Below are positions 42,878 to 55,800 of a stretch of DNA of 64,000 nt, in pieces (position 1 is the stretch's first letter; every line of letters begins with the position of its first letter). The notes beneath the pieces were generated by a model that saw only the letters and a list, made by a program, of their open reading frames with translations, ran no database searches and was not told where the DNA came from. The stretch is from Zymoseptoria tritici IPO323 (taxonomy: Eukaryota; Ascomycota; Dothideomycetes; Mycosphaerellales; Mycosphaerellaceae): NCBI RefSeq assembly GCF_000219625.1, contig NC_018213.1, forward strand, positions 1,420,055 to 1,484,054. The letters run 5' to 3'. The position numbers and the translations under genes are program-made.

Positions 42878-44499
42878 GGTGTTTGCGAGCAGGTGCATGG
42901 ACCGAGTGATGGAGGAAGAAGGCCTGTATGAATTACGACAAGATGCGGTCTTGTTGCAATACGGTTGCACCGAGTAATCACTACGGCGAGCGCATCGATA
43001 AAGTGTAAGGGATGCAGCCAAGAATCAAACAGTGTATGAGACATGAATGCATAGAATTAAAGTCTAAATGAGGGTATGAAGCAACTATCAAAATGACTGT
43101 GTGCGTGGTTGATAACGTAAGTGAGTCTCTTTGCGTCCGCCCTGTCCTTCTCGACAGCAGACAAGAAGGCTCATCATAAGTTCAGCGACTTCTTTAGGCA
43201 GGACGATCGCTGACCACTGACTGCCTATCCAAAAACTCAACGCGCTTCAACCATCACAGATCAACATGGCGGGAGCGACAATGTCCAGCGCGATCCGTCC
43301 AGAGCAAAGGCTTGAAGTAAGGAACGAAATAGTCCATGAGAAGAGCGAGTACGCAAGATACTTACCACAATCCACTCTATCGCGATCGCGTCGGCGACAA
43401 ACCTCTTGAACGCGAGCAGAGGTCGGGCGCATGGCCTCTCGTCCACCGCTCGTGGCATCGCAACATGTCTTCGACTCTTGATCGAGATGATACGATGCGA
43501 CACACGGAGAGCGAGACGTTGGACGTGCGGTTACAGGCGCCGATGGTCTCGGGCCTTTGGCTGGAGGCGCTGGCGTGTTTGGAATTTCAAGCAGGCGGGC
43601 TGCTTGACAGGTCGCCACTGATCCCAGCCTGATGGAAGCGCTGCCGATTGTGGGGATGTCAAGACCGCTGTTTCGCGGCTTCCGAAGATTAGATACTCGT
43701 GATGGCTGGGATCATGGCAGCATATGCATGTTTTGAAATGTTGTGAGGAGAAGTTGAACGGGATTGTTGAGGCGGGCAAGTGGGATCAAGCCCGGGGCAA
43801 GCACTTCTGACTGTCGTTCCACCTCATCACGCCATGGCGACGACATCCATTCTTCTCTACATCTACATATGGTTGCCCTTCTCATGAGCCCGAGGTCCTT
43901 ATCGGCCTGCGATCATCAATTGAGGCATGTTGTGCCTGGCCTTGGATCTCCGACCAGCGACTACAGTTAACGTAAGTCTTTTGTACCGTCTCGCAAATGC
44001 GGCCTTGAGTAGCCTTGGTTGCGTTTCCCCAATGTCATGCCGTCCATGAATTGAGGCCGCGTCCGATGCTTTGTTCAGCGACGAAGTCCCGCGCGCAGTG
44101 CCTCGAAGAGATCCCTTGACGGGACACCAACTGCTGCACTCAACAAGTTTCGAGCGCATATGGTGGTGTCGAGCTCGTCCTCCCGGTTCGAATCTTGTGA
44201 GATTACGCGAGACCTTACGCATGTTGTCCCGAAGCTCACTCTTACACACCGTCTGGCCGGGCCGTTGCGAGGGTGTGAGGAACCCCATGGTCTCGTTGAC
44301 GCGGTCGTGAACTTCGGAACAGTGCGTGCCTTGAGCTCCAACTGATCAATGCCAGATAGTTCGATGAGAGCCCGTGTTGGGGAATGTGCGGGTGTACGAA
44401 AGTCCAGACAGCTTCGGCTTGAGTTGAACGCCGATCTCCTAAAACCAACGATCCTGCCACATGGTGTGGTCCACTTCACCAGAACGTCGTCTAAACCGC
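42878..44499. other. 1.6 kb without a supported gene; right edge of island
   Basis: Open frames on both strands are short and overlap each other. I see no domain, RNA gene or repeat. It ends at the 3' side of MED4, where conserved genes resume. Confidence 0.45.
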
Positions 44500-45434
44500 T
44501 CATAGATCATCCGGGTTGAACGGCTTATTGTCCGCAACCGTCGGTCTCCTAGCAGCCTGATCACTCCAATCCTCTCGTCTCTTCCGCTCTCTGACCTCGG
44601 CCTCTCTTGCCTCTTCTTCCTCCCTTTCCTTCCTCAATCGTTCCGCCTCTGCCTTCTCTTCGCGACTCAGAATACTCGCAGGATCCACCCCACTCTCCGC
44701 CAGCCTCTGAATATCCGCGAGAGAACCCCGCATGATAATGGTATGATTCGGCCAAGGTTCGAAAGGTAGGTTTTGTGGTATGATGAACGCTTTCTCTCTG
44801 TCCTCCATGGCTTTCACGGCGAGGTTCTCTTCAGCGGGTGATGTGGTTTGATTGTAGTTTGGATTGCTGTCATCAGCTACGGTTGCGAGAGAATCAATCA
44901 GAGGCCCAGCGCTCGCTGGCGGAGGTGTGACCATGCCATTGCTTGGCTGAACGGCCGGTGCTGCTTGCTTCTTGGGCAGGAGGTCGTCCGGAATTGGTCG
45001 GCGGAACGTTGGAGGGACAGTTGTGCGTGCGATGAACTTCGCATAATCGAGGAGCTCGTCGACGGTGACTTCGCGGCGAGACGATGACGATGCGGAGGGA
45101 ATGGCTTGTATCTCTTTCCGAGTTTCAGCGAGGAGACGAAGGGTAGATTTGAGGGACTCGTCGAGAGCTTCGGATGTTTGGCGGAGAGACAGGATGCGCT
45201 GGTGGTTCTTTTGATGTTTGACAACTTTTCGAATGAGAGAGTGAGTACGCAATCTCTCATCATGCTGTTGTATGTGTCCTACGTACGTTGATCGATGTTG
45301 GCATTGACGGCCTCGTCCGCGGCGACGAGCTCATCAGCTGCGGTAATGGACGGATTATATGCCGCAATGGAGTCAGTGAGCTTCTGCAAGCTGACTTCTA
45401 CCCGCTGATAGCTCGCTTGAAATCGTGAGAGCAT
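44500..45434 (-). CDS. MED4: Mediator complex subunit 4
   Basis: Exon 1 45434-45287 and exon 2 45224-44500; the 62-nt intron starts GTACGT and joins AVNANIDQ-LVKHQKNHQRIL in frame, 290 residues. The N-terminal half is a helical heptad region (VEVSLQKLTDSIAAYNPS, LDESLKSTLRLLAETRKEI), followed by the MED4 hallmark VDELLDYAKFIARTTVPP and a Pro-rich segment. The tail is a charged helix rich in Glu/Arg. Med4 sits in the Mediator middle module and links activators to RNA polymerase II. The acceptor in this model is AAAAG, unusual for fungi; it is the only one in frame. There is no in-frame ATG further upstream before a stop, so the start is either 45434 or in an unseen exon. Confidence 0.82.
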
Positions 45435-45722
45435 TTTGTCCAGTGTGATGAGGGTTGTCGCAATGTCGAGTAGAGAGAAGCGCGCGTCGCGAATGGGCGA
45501 GAGCGATCGGCATTCACATGCTGGAATGTGGCCTGAGGCAGGAGCGAACTTTCGTTCCTTGCTCTTGAACCGAATAAGTAATTGCGCATCGATCTAACAA
45601 AAGCTCATGATTTCGTGATGCAGCTGCCTATATTACTGTCTAGTAGAACACTTTAAGAATGCAAGATCCCGATCCATGCTGGTCCAAGAGTCCACTCGTA
45701 CACATTGCACAGCCGCCATGCT

Positions 45723-48700
45723 TTACTTCTTCGTCTTCGCAGTCCTCACCCCACTCGTGAACCGTCCAAGATTACTCAAGCTACCCTTTCCCTTCGCATG
45801 TCCTTGCGCAGAACCACCTCTGGCCAGAATCTCTTGTGCCGAGCCAGGACGCGGTCTGTCCTGAACCGCGTGCCCGGCAGACTTGGTGGTACTTTGCGGC
45901 GAACTTTGTTCCTCCAAACCATGCGACTTCATAAGTTGACGCTGTTGAGTCCGACGCAATTTCTCTTGAGTCTGACGAAACTTCTCCAGGAGTTCTGTCC
46001 ATTTGATTCCACCCTCATCTCTATTCTTGAGACGATTTTGGCGCTCGAACGTGCTGACCGAGCTTGGTGTGTTGGATTGCTGGCCGCGATTACCGATATG
46101 GAGGTAGCCTATCGCAGACACGCTGTTGAGTCGATTCTTGAGAGCTGCAAAGGCACTCGATTGTGGGAGCAGCATGAGCAGTCCGTACATGCATTTGTAG
46201 AGATTGGGATGCCGTTCCGGTTCGAGGAGCTGCATCCGAAGGTACGTAAAAACGGGCGACTCCAGAAGTTGAACCAGTTTATCGATTTGGATGAGCATAT
46301 TGACAGTCATCTCGATGTCGCAGAATATTTGGAGCAGATTGTATGCCTGTTCGTATGCTTGTGCCAGAAGGCAGAGGGAGAAGGTGGCGACGGCGTTGAC
46401 ACACCAAGCCTTGAACAGCACTGTGAAAAAGGTCTGCCCGTCTTTGGTGTCGAGGTTTCGAAGTCTCTTCCGCAAGTCTGCCAACTCTGGGGCTGTAATT
46501 AAGTTGTTGTTGAGGTTCTGTACCATGATGGACGCGAATTCGATATCATCTTCGTCTCGTTCCAAACAATCTGCCATGGTTCGGTAGATGCGTTCTGCTG
46601 ACAAGGACAAACAAAGCTGCCGGATGATCAAGTTCCCTCGCTGCTCGAGAAGTCGCCGATCCGTGCAGAACAGCTTGAGCAGGTTGACCATGAATGAGCT
46701 GAAGTAGCTGTCGTCGCTACTCTTGCTGATCTGCGAAAGCAAGAGCAAGTCGCGCGTGACGACGGCCTCCGCCGGATCGCTAAGTGTCTTCAGAAGAGCT
46801 GGGAAAGTGGCATCTTGGATCGCAAGGATCTTGCGTGGTGACTTGCGATGCAACATGATGAGCCACGCCAACGCTGCTACTCTCGTCGCCTCGTGCTCGT
46901 GCAGGAATTGAAGTGTGAGTGCGCTTACAGCCGCTTCGTAGTCCAGATCCGTGTGAGCCTTCTCGGCTGCCTCGCTCTCATCGACCGGGGGCTCAGGGGT
47001 AGCAACCTGTGGTGTGCGTGATCTCTCCTCAGTATCTGGGCTCTGCGGTCTCCGGGCGGTCTTCCCAGCACCTAGAGAATCACGTTTGTCGCCCACGCTT
47101 TGTTCTCTTGGATTTCGCAGAGTCGGTATACTCGACGCTACATTGGCCAAACCTGACGGAGGCGCCAGATATGAGACGTCAGTCGTGCCACCGTTCGATT
47201 TGGCAGGATCATCAGGCAAAGCCATTATGTAGCTTATGAGCAGTTGATTTACCCTGTGTGCAGCTTGGCTCACATGCTCCCTTTCGTGCGACAATGCTGG
47301 CAGGAGCTGCTGCAGTAATTTTGGAGTGAAGCAAAGGATATCTTCTGGGCAGATTTCCATGAATGTCTCGATCCACTTGAGAGTGGTTACTTGGATTTCT
47401 TCTTGGCGAGACTCGGCGAGGAACGTGACGAGAATTTCCAGAATTCGCTGATAGTCAATGTTTGCATCCTGGCCTGGAACCCACTCATCCTCGAGCACTC
47501 CTCTGTGTTCTTGCTCAAATTCGTCCGCGGCAGTGAATGATGAGGCTCCGTCTGCATGATCGTCATCTGCAGCGTTCTCGCCTTCCAGCGGTCGTACCTC
47601 GCCATTCTCGCGACTTTCACGACTTTGCTCCGCGTCCAACTCGACGGTATCAGCACCACTGTCAGCTGTCTGGCTCAATTCGTCGCTCAACTTCCGTCCC
47701 GTCTCAATCCTCTCTTTCTTGTTCTCTGCGATGCTCTTCTTGACTGCCGCAATTTTCTTGATGTCAATCAAGAATCTGTCCAACGCGACCTTGGTACTCG
47801 TATGAACGTCCTCGTTCGAATCGCTGAGGAATCGCAACAAGCCACCAAGAAAACTAGGCAAATAGGCAACCAATTCAAGGTCAGGAATCTGATCCAGGAG
47901 TGTGATCCATGACACAAGGAACGTTCGGGCGAATGGATTCTGCACGTTGATTCTTTCCTGCAGCAGTGGGATAAAACGAGGTAGGCTGAAGGCGTGCGGG
48001 AGCTCGACACTGTTGTCTGGCGATTGTTCTTGAGCTTCTGGCAAGACGATCGAGGCGTAGGTCGCAGCTGACTCGGAGACGATGTCTTTGACCAGTCGAT
48101 CCAGCAGCTCTGCGCCATTCTTCACCGAGAGCTCTGTATCGGCGGCCAGTTTCGACAGCGCATCGAACACATCATTGAAGTAAACCAGAATCTCTCCTTT
48201 GGCCACTTTGGCGATGTTGTACATGCTTTCGCAGGCGTAATACCGCACTCGCGCATCTTGATCTGAGAAACATGCCAGAACGGGTGGAATGATCTCTTTC
48301 AAGTGTCGAGCCACATCCTGACGAAGGTCAGCGTGACCACAGCAGCAGGTATGGGAAGATCTTCATGTTGCTTACTGCTCCCAAAGCTATTGCAGCGGCC
48401 GCCAATCCGATGAGGCCTCCGTTACGAGCATGTGGTGCATGGACCGCATATGCATAGTCGTGGCAAAGCTGCCACACAATCTTCGATATTCGCTCCTGGT
48501 TGTTCTCAGCAGAGGCGTTACGAATGGCTGATTCGAGTCTGCGAGCAAGCTGAATCAGTGCCTTTTCTTCACTTCCTTTCATGTCGACATTGTAATCGTC
48601 TTGATATGGGCAGAAGTCTGGATTTGACGGCCTTCTGCCCATATGATCTGTCCGGCGCTTGTGTGTGGCCATGATGCCCATGCATAGATGCAGCGGAAGG

Positions 48701-48803
48701 ATAGAGGTTGTAGCGAACAGAAGGATGTGTCTTACTCCAGTGCTCCTGCTTTACGCTTCTCATAGAACTTGTCCTGCAGCAAACGCTGCACGCTACTATC
48801 CAT
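45723..48803 (-). CDS. VAC14: VAC14, scaffold of the PI3P 5-kinase complex
   Basis: Three exons (48803-48736, 48538-48376, 48317-45723), introns 197 and 58 nt, frame kept; 941 residues. The joins restore MDSSVQRLLQDKFYEKRKAG, then SKIVWQLCHDYAYAVHAPHA and LIGLAAAAIALGAD-VARHL, the classic N-terminal HEAT repeats. The C-terminal Fig4-binding region is clear (FSLCLLAQAYEQAYNLLQIF, VNMLIQIDKLVQLLESP, FTYLRMQLLEP). Vac14 oligomerises and holds the Fab1 kinase and Fig4 phosphatase at the vacuole membrane to control PI(3,5)P2. The middle is an acidic disordered insert, common in filamentous fungi. It lies 288 bp downstream-adjacent to MED4 on the same strand and is divergent from RPB5. Confidence 0.94.
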
Positions 48804-49179
48804 CTCGACTCCTTGCTCGTGAGCTGCTCCTCATTCCCGCCCGGGCTACCGCGTGTTGCCCCGGTTCGATGTGTTCCAGTCTCTCGCTCGCTCGTTTTCG
48901 GTGGTCATCGGTAAAAATCTTTGCTGATCGGTCGAAGATTAAGAATAAGAAGGTGCAGTTCTCAGTCAAGAAGTCACCCAAAGTTAAATGCTTCGTGGAG
49001 TTGGCCAGGCGTAGTCCAGCATCACCAGAACCAGGAAGCTATGGCCCCGCTCCCGCTGCCGCTTCCGATGCGTAGTGCAAACCTTATAACCCGGTAGGGC
49101 TCCACTCTTGAGGAAATCGCATCTCAAAGATCGCTCCATCACCATCCTCAACTACACGTTTCCAGATCCACGCGCAAAC

Positions 49180-49963
49180 ATGTCGGACGAGGCCTCCCGC
49201 GAACTGTATGCTTACCTGCTGACATTCTGCTGAATACCACTGACATGTTGCAGGTCCAGGCTATGGCGTGTGTTGCGGACCACGAAGCAGATGTGCGCTG
49301 ACAGAGTATGCGCCTGCTGATCAGAACTTCGCAACAATCATATGCTGACCATCCCAGGGCTACGAATTGACCGAGGCGGAGTGCAACATTAGTCTGGAGG
49401 AATTCCGTAGCCTATATGCCGACGAGAGCGGAGTCCCGCAGCGAACGAAAATGGCCTTTACAGCGCGACCTTCCGCAGCCATGATCAAAAAATACACGCC
49501 TTTCACACGACCCAACCAACCCGAGAAAGAGGCAGAGATCGGAAACATTCACGTCGAGTTTTCCAATGAGAGCAATATCGGAATCAAACACATCAAGAAC
49601 TTCGCGCAGTTGCTGAGCGAAAAGAACTACTACACGGGCATTTTCGTCACCCAGGTCGCACCAACAAGCGCCGCGCTCAAAATCATTCCTTCCGTCCTGC
49701 CGACCGTCATGGAAATCTTTCGCGAGGAGGACCTTCTCGTCAACATCAGCAAGCACGACCTCGTGCCCAAGCACATTCTATTGAGCCAGGAAGAAAAGCG
49801 TGGACTGCTGGAGCGGTACAGACTGAAAGAGACGCAGCTACCGAGGATTCGCGTGGACGATCCGATGGCGAGATATTTGGGCTTGAGGAGAAGCCAGGTG
49901 GTCAAGATCATCAGGAAATCAGAAACGGCTGGACGATATGCCAGTTACAGGTGGGCTATATGA
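49180..49963 (+). CDS. RPB5: RNA polymerase I/II/III shared subunit RPB5 (ABC27)
   Basis: Three exons (49180-49205, 49254-49305, 49358-49963) with introns of 48 and 52 nt; 227 residues. The two short exons rebuild the eukaryotic jaw domain start SRLWRVLRTTKQMCADRGYEL, typical of Rpb5. The C-terminal domain shared with archaeal RpoH is clear: DLLVNISKHDLVPKHILLSQ, then LPRIRVDDPMARYLGLRRSQ and VVKIIRKSETAGRYASYR. The protein binds downstream DNA in all three nuclear polymerases. Start chosen because MSDEASRELSRLW fits the family length. Divergent promoter with VAC14 (377 bp between ATGs). Confidence 0.95.
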
Positions 49964-50796
49964 GGTTTATTGGAAAAGCGTGATATCCCGGGTACAGTGT
50001 GGCATATGATATACGTCAAGAACACGTAGAACTGGCGGTCGAACAGATGGTTGCGGCAGCAAGGGCGGCGGAGGAAAGAAAAGCGGAACGGAAGGTGGTG
50101 CGGTACAACTCAACTCGGTCGGAGACATTGCAGACGGCATGACCAAAGACCAGAATACTGAGTAGACGGAGAGGCAGTGACAGCAAGGGTGCTTTGGCGA
50201 TGCCGCATGGCGCTCACATGTCGCCGAGCCTGCAAGCTATGGCCGTACCGGAGGGGACGACCGGCGCATGGCACTACAGAGCAGCAAGTCGGCCCTTGCT
50301 CTACTCTCAGTCATTACGAGCCACGAGCGGTTTGAATAGAAGACGCCCTGCTGCAATCCATGAGTCTCGCCAAACGACGCAATGTCTGTCCCAGCTCATC
50401 TCCTCTCATGCTGCGTTGTTTGTTCCTTCTGATTTTGAGCCTGAGGCATTCCCTCGAGCACAACTTGACGTTTCATCTACCTGCACCGCCAAACCATCAA
50501 GACTCGCCACTGACATATATGCGCTGCCTCGATAACATTGTACTCCACGTCGAACACATACAGAATTTCTATTGAGAGCTCTTCATCGCGGCATTGTCAA
50601 AAGTCTTTGTCCAGCTTTGCCAAGTCACTCCTTGCCCTGGGAACAGTCGACAGCATGGACCCAAAGACTTCGCTATAGCAAAGCATGGATCAAGCGATGC
50701 TATGGATGGCTTGATTCTGTCTCGCAAGTGTCATCTCAAGGACGAGATCTTCAGCTAGTCGTGGTGAATGGCAGCTGTCGAGGTCTGTGGAAGGAA
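49964..50796. other. intergenic, no gene seen
   Basis: 3' flank of RPB5 and promoter/5' UTR of the peptide transporter. Open frames here lack start context and overlap. Confidence 0.5.
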
Positions 50797-52755
50797 ATGG
50801 ACCTCTTCCGCCGCTGGGCCGCAGGATCATCCTCCGCGCAAAGCCCGACCGATCGAGGAACGTACGAGCTTGTTGGGCAACCGGTGACTGGATCCTCGCG
50901 GCGAGTACGTTTCTAATACGCGAATTTATGGTGAGCTTGCAGCTGACCTGGTACAGATCGTCGCGAATGATGCCTTCAAAGATACTGTGCCTGAATCCGA
51001 GGACTTCGACGGTAATGCAGTGAATAATCCAGTAGGAGATGGACCGACCGAAGAAGAGTTACGAACGCTACGGAAGGTAGCCGATCGTCTACCTTGGTGC
51101 GTAGTACAGTAATGGACGAAGCTCCAATGATCGCGTGCCACTGACGAATCAAACAGGGCGGCTTTTCTTGTGGCCATCGTGGAGTTGTGTGAACGATTCA
51201 CATACTATGGCATAAGCGGACCCTTCCAGAATTACATCTCGAACTCGTATCATGACCCAAGCGGATTGCCTGGAGTAAGTCTTCCTCTATATGAGACTGT
51301 GCAACGTTGCTGATTTCATGCCAACAGGCTATCGGCCTGGATCAGAAAGGAGCTACAGCCCTCACCAACTTCTTCCAATTTTGGTGCTATGTTACGCCCA
51401 TCCTTGGAGCTGTCATTGCGGATTCATTCCTCGGGAAATACTGGACGATCTACTACTTTTCGATAATCTATGCCGTGGGAGTACTCATACTCTTCCTCAC
51501 CTCCCTCCCGATCGCCATTGAGAACGGGTACGCTCTAGGCGGACTCGTGGCAGCCATGATCGTGATCGGACTCGGGACTGGAGGCATCAAAAGCAATGTC
51601 TCTCCAATGATCGCAGAGCAATGCATCACCACCAAGCAGTTCGTTCGCACAACAGCTCGCGGAGAACGAGTCATCGTCGACCCTGCCCTCACGATTCAGC
51701 GCATATACATGGTCTTCTACATGTGCATCAACATCGGCAGTCTCTCTTCAATCCTTACCACCAACATGGAGCTCCACATCGGCTTTTGGTCTGCCTACCT
51801 GCTTTGCTTCTTCACTTTCCTCGCCGGTTTCGCCACTCTGATCATGGGCAAGGAGAACTACATCATGCACCCTCCCAAAGGCTCGGTCATCCCGCAAGCC
51901 CTCCGTGTATGCTGGATTGGGCTCAAAAATCGGAGTCTGGACGCCGCCAAACCCGAGTACCTTCATACCACTCCTGGCACCCGCCTCAATGTCCCATGGG
52001 ACGGTGTCTTTGTCGAAGAGGTCCGCCGCGCTCTGTCAGCCTGCAAGGTCTTCCTCTTCTTCCCGGTCTACTGGCTTGTGCAAGGCCAAATGGTCAACAA
52101 TCTCGTGTCTCAGGCCGGACAAATGCAACTCCACGGCATACCCAACGATGTCATGTCCAACATCGATCCTTTGACCATCATTGTTTTCATACCGCTTTGC
52201 GACCGCTTTCTTTATCCTGCCCTTCGCAAAGCTGGCATTGCATTCAAGCCCATAACGAGAATGTTCGCCGGCTTTGTCTTCGCTGCAGCGGCTATGGCGT
52301 ATGCGGCTTTTGTGCAGAGGGCCATCTATAATGCTGGTCCTTGCTACACCGCACCTTTGGCGTGCGATGCGGGAAAATTGCCGGAGGGCAGATATCGTCC
52401 GAACGAGGTGCATGTGGCAGCACAGGTGCCGGCGTTTCTGTTCATTGGTCTGAGCGAGATCTTTGCGGCCGTAACAGGGCTTGAGTATGCATTTACCCAA
52501 GCCCCGGCCAGCATGAAAGTGGGTCACGACCTTTTTGCGATGTGATGAAGAGATACTGACTTGAAACAGTCGTTCATAATGTCCATGTTTCTCCTCACCA
52601 CGGCCTTTGGCGCCGTGATGGGTGGAATCATTAGCCCGCTGGCAGTGGATCCTACCCTATTGTGGATGTATATCGGCCTTGCGATGGTTGCCCTAGTGGC
52701 GGGAGTGTTCTTTTGGAGGACTTTCAAGCACTTGAACGACTTCGAGGATTCATGA
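50797..52755 (+). CDS. POT/PTR2-family proton-coupled peptide transporter
   Basis: Five exons (50797-50904, 50957-51096, 51157-51274, 51328-52518, 52570-52755), introns 52, 60, 53 and 51 nt; every junction keeps frame, 580 residues. After a ~75-residue cytosolic head, TEEELRTLRKVADRLPWAAF leads into helix 1 (ELCERFTYYGISGPFQNYI, the POT ExxERFxYYG motif). GTGGIKSNVSPMIAEQ and FYMCINIGSLSS are the two PTR2 signature regions, and about 12 membrane segments are visible. Family members import di- and tripeptides with protons at the plasma membrane. The insert between helices 4 and 5 (TTARGERVIVDPALTIQR) is typical of fungal Ptr2. It converges on the HET-NACHT gene. Confidence 0.93.
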
Positions 52756-52856
52756 TGTGCATTCCATCGACGACAGTCGATCCCGAATTGACCTTCATCT
52801 TGGATAGCCATTACAATTCAGTCTGAGCTATCAACTATAATCCAACCTGTCATCGT

Positions 52857-55800
52857 TCAGTCGACCACGTTGGTTTTCCGCCTCCCGGACGATCTGGCTT
52901 GTGCTCGCCGCCTGGGCTCCTGTCGTTCCAGAGCTATTCTCTGTTCAACCAATGCTATGGACCTGTCAATACCGTCTCCGAAGACCGGCCTCATCCGCTT
53001 CAAGAGATCCAGGGTGTCAACTCCACCACGAGTGTGCTCCAGGTTCTTCCAACGGGCAGAGAATATCAAAAGAGAAGGATTACGGCAGGCGCCATTGATG
53101 CCGTGCCGGCTATGCATCGCCAGCTCTCTGTGCGACAGCCTTAGCCCTGCACCACCCTCAAGCATAACTTCGAGTGACGATAAATATTCGGAACGCACAT
53201 CCTCGTCAGTGTTCCCTTTGTTGTCGAGATTGCTCATCACGAACGACAGGAAAAGAGCAAAGATCGAGCTTCCTTGAAATTCCTCATTAGGATCCGCGCC
53301 GAGATGAATGAGGCGTCTGACGAGCTCCGGTGCTGCTGCCTGTAGTCCCACACTATGGTACGAAGCCTCGCCGGCAAATCGAGGACGGAGAACGTAGTCG
53401 AGTAGCGGTCTGTCTCTTTTCTCCCGAATCTTTTCGGACGTGAGAGCTTGCTCCACATACGCGATGAGTCCAAAGTCGACCGCGAGTGAAAGGAACGTAC
53501 TGCCTTCTAAGTCCCAACCGTCGAGCGACGAATTTATGTACCATGGCTGGTCGCCTCTGGCTGCACTGCGAACATACTCGATCATCGGCTCAAAGGCTTG
53601 TGCGAATAGCACACTGCGGGGATCTCGCCGGAAAGTAGCGACGGATAGAGAGGAGATGAAGTAGCTCGCCAGTCCGACTGTTAGCTGAGGCGGCATGCCA
53701 TTATCAAGAACCATGCGGATCTGCGTCAGCCGTACGTTACGCAGGTAGTTTCGACCATCAAATAGCACTCCGATATGAGAAGCCAGGAATTCCTGGGAAG
53801 ATGGCTCGAGAAGAAAATCCCTCAGCGAACGATGCATGAAGTCGACCTGCAAGTCGAGCATGACATGTTTGTGCTTCAATAACAGGGAGACTAGGTTGGG
53901 TGGCAGAGTGGAAATGGCGCGAGACAAAGTCGGCGGAGGAGCAAGACCCCAAAGCAGTTTGATACGTTCGATATCGCTCATCTCTGCCTGTTCATCCTGG
54001 AAGTGGACACCGTTTTCGAAGTTGAAATAGGCATCTGTCGAACCTGGGCGAAAGTGGCAGTCCAGGAGGCCTTTGCAACGACTGAGCAGATTGCGGAGCA
54101 GAGAATCAAGGCGATAGGCGAGCGCAGAAGGATCAGCGAAGATCTTGATGTAATCATCCGACGATGGAGAAAGAGCGAAGTCCGAGGTCGCAGATGGGAC
54201 AAAGAGGAGGTCGAGCAATCGGAGAGGTTGTAAGCTATCAAACTCAGTTTCGCGTTGAAGCGCGATTTGGAAGAATATGCATGCTTCGCGACGGTGACGT
54301 GGTTCAATGGAATCGAACAATTGGGCGAAGTATTGGCTCAGATCGCTGGGTAGACTTTGCACGCGGTACTCAAGCATTGCATAGGTATCGCCATCTCGAA
54401 TGCCGCGGAAAAGCTCCTTGATGATCAGCCGGACCCACAGGAAGACGCCTTCCGCTTTGGAGGTCAACTGAGCCACAAGATGTACAGCTCGAGGTTCGTG
54501 AGCTACCATCTGTTGGTACCGCGCGTTCGATTGCAGTTGGCCTTCCACGAACAACCGAATGTCTTGATAATTCAGGTCTTCCAAACGCAATTGTGGACAT
54601 GTGGCAAATGCATCCTGGAAAACTGTCCAGCGACGGCTTGAGACGATCAATTTGACGCCATGCCAGCGGGCAAGCTCTTGCACGAACTGAGCCAGGTCGT
54701 CTCGCGAGTCTTCATCACCGTCGATCTCGTCCAAGCCGTCTAATATGAACAAGACTCTACAAGACCTCGAAACGTACGAGAGGATTATCCTCAAGGACTC
54801 CCGGAGTTCAGATACCGTCCACTTCAGAGTGGTACCACGAGATGTTTGCGCTGATGTCCACTTGTGATGAGGCACATACTGCACGAACCTGTTGTCCAGC
54901 TGTTGGTACAGTTGATGAAGCAAGGTCCGCATGAGTCCCTCCAGCGAATGTTGCAGAGTATTGCCAGGACCCCAGAAATAGTATCGCAACCGCAGGACTG
55001 TCAAACCTTCGGCCCAAGGGACCATGTGTTGGTCCAGTGCAAGATTGTCGTCGAGGAACTTGAGTAGACTAGACTTCCCACTTCCAGGCTTGGCATTGAT
55101 CCAATAGATCTGACTGACAGCATCCCTCTCACCAAGCCAATTGACCATATTGTCCCAGGGGACATCGCTCGCCTGGCTCGAGATGAGCGACCACTGATAA
55201 GTTCCCTGATGAGCGGTAATGATTTGGTCTTTGCGGCTGTCAATTTGAGGGAAGTGGAGACTTTTCAGGAGCATATGGATGCTGTCTTCAGTGCTGCGTT
55301 TCTGGATGAGGTCCCGTGTACTAGAATCTGCGGTAGACGTTTCAGGGATTGTGCCGAGAAGGAGCGGGGACGTAGATTTCTCCGCCGCGGCTTCAGTGAC
55401 GGCTTTGAGCAGACGCTTCCTTGCATTCTCCAGTCCTTCGCCGTAATTGGATCCAATGGCGATTTCGAAAATGCCAAAGAGGCAGTAAGACATGTCCTCC
55501 TCGCGCGTGGTTGTTCGTCCCTCCATCCAGGTGAACTTCTGCTCGAGGCTGAGCGTTTTGCTCTTGTTATAATCGTGCAGGATATCTGGAGGGATACTGG
55601 TGATCTTAGTAATCGTGGCTTCCAATGATGCTCCAATGGTCATGGAGCGACCATCGATGGGATCCAGTCGCCCCTTATGGCCAAGAACGTTCCAATCATT
55701 TGACAGAAAAATGACAAGGGACGGTGCTAGTAGCTCCTGCAAAGTCCATCCTCGGGTGAACCACTCACTCGTCTCAAAGGCTTCAAGTGAGCAATGCGAC

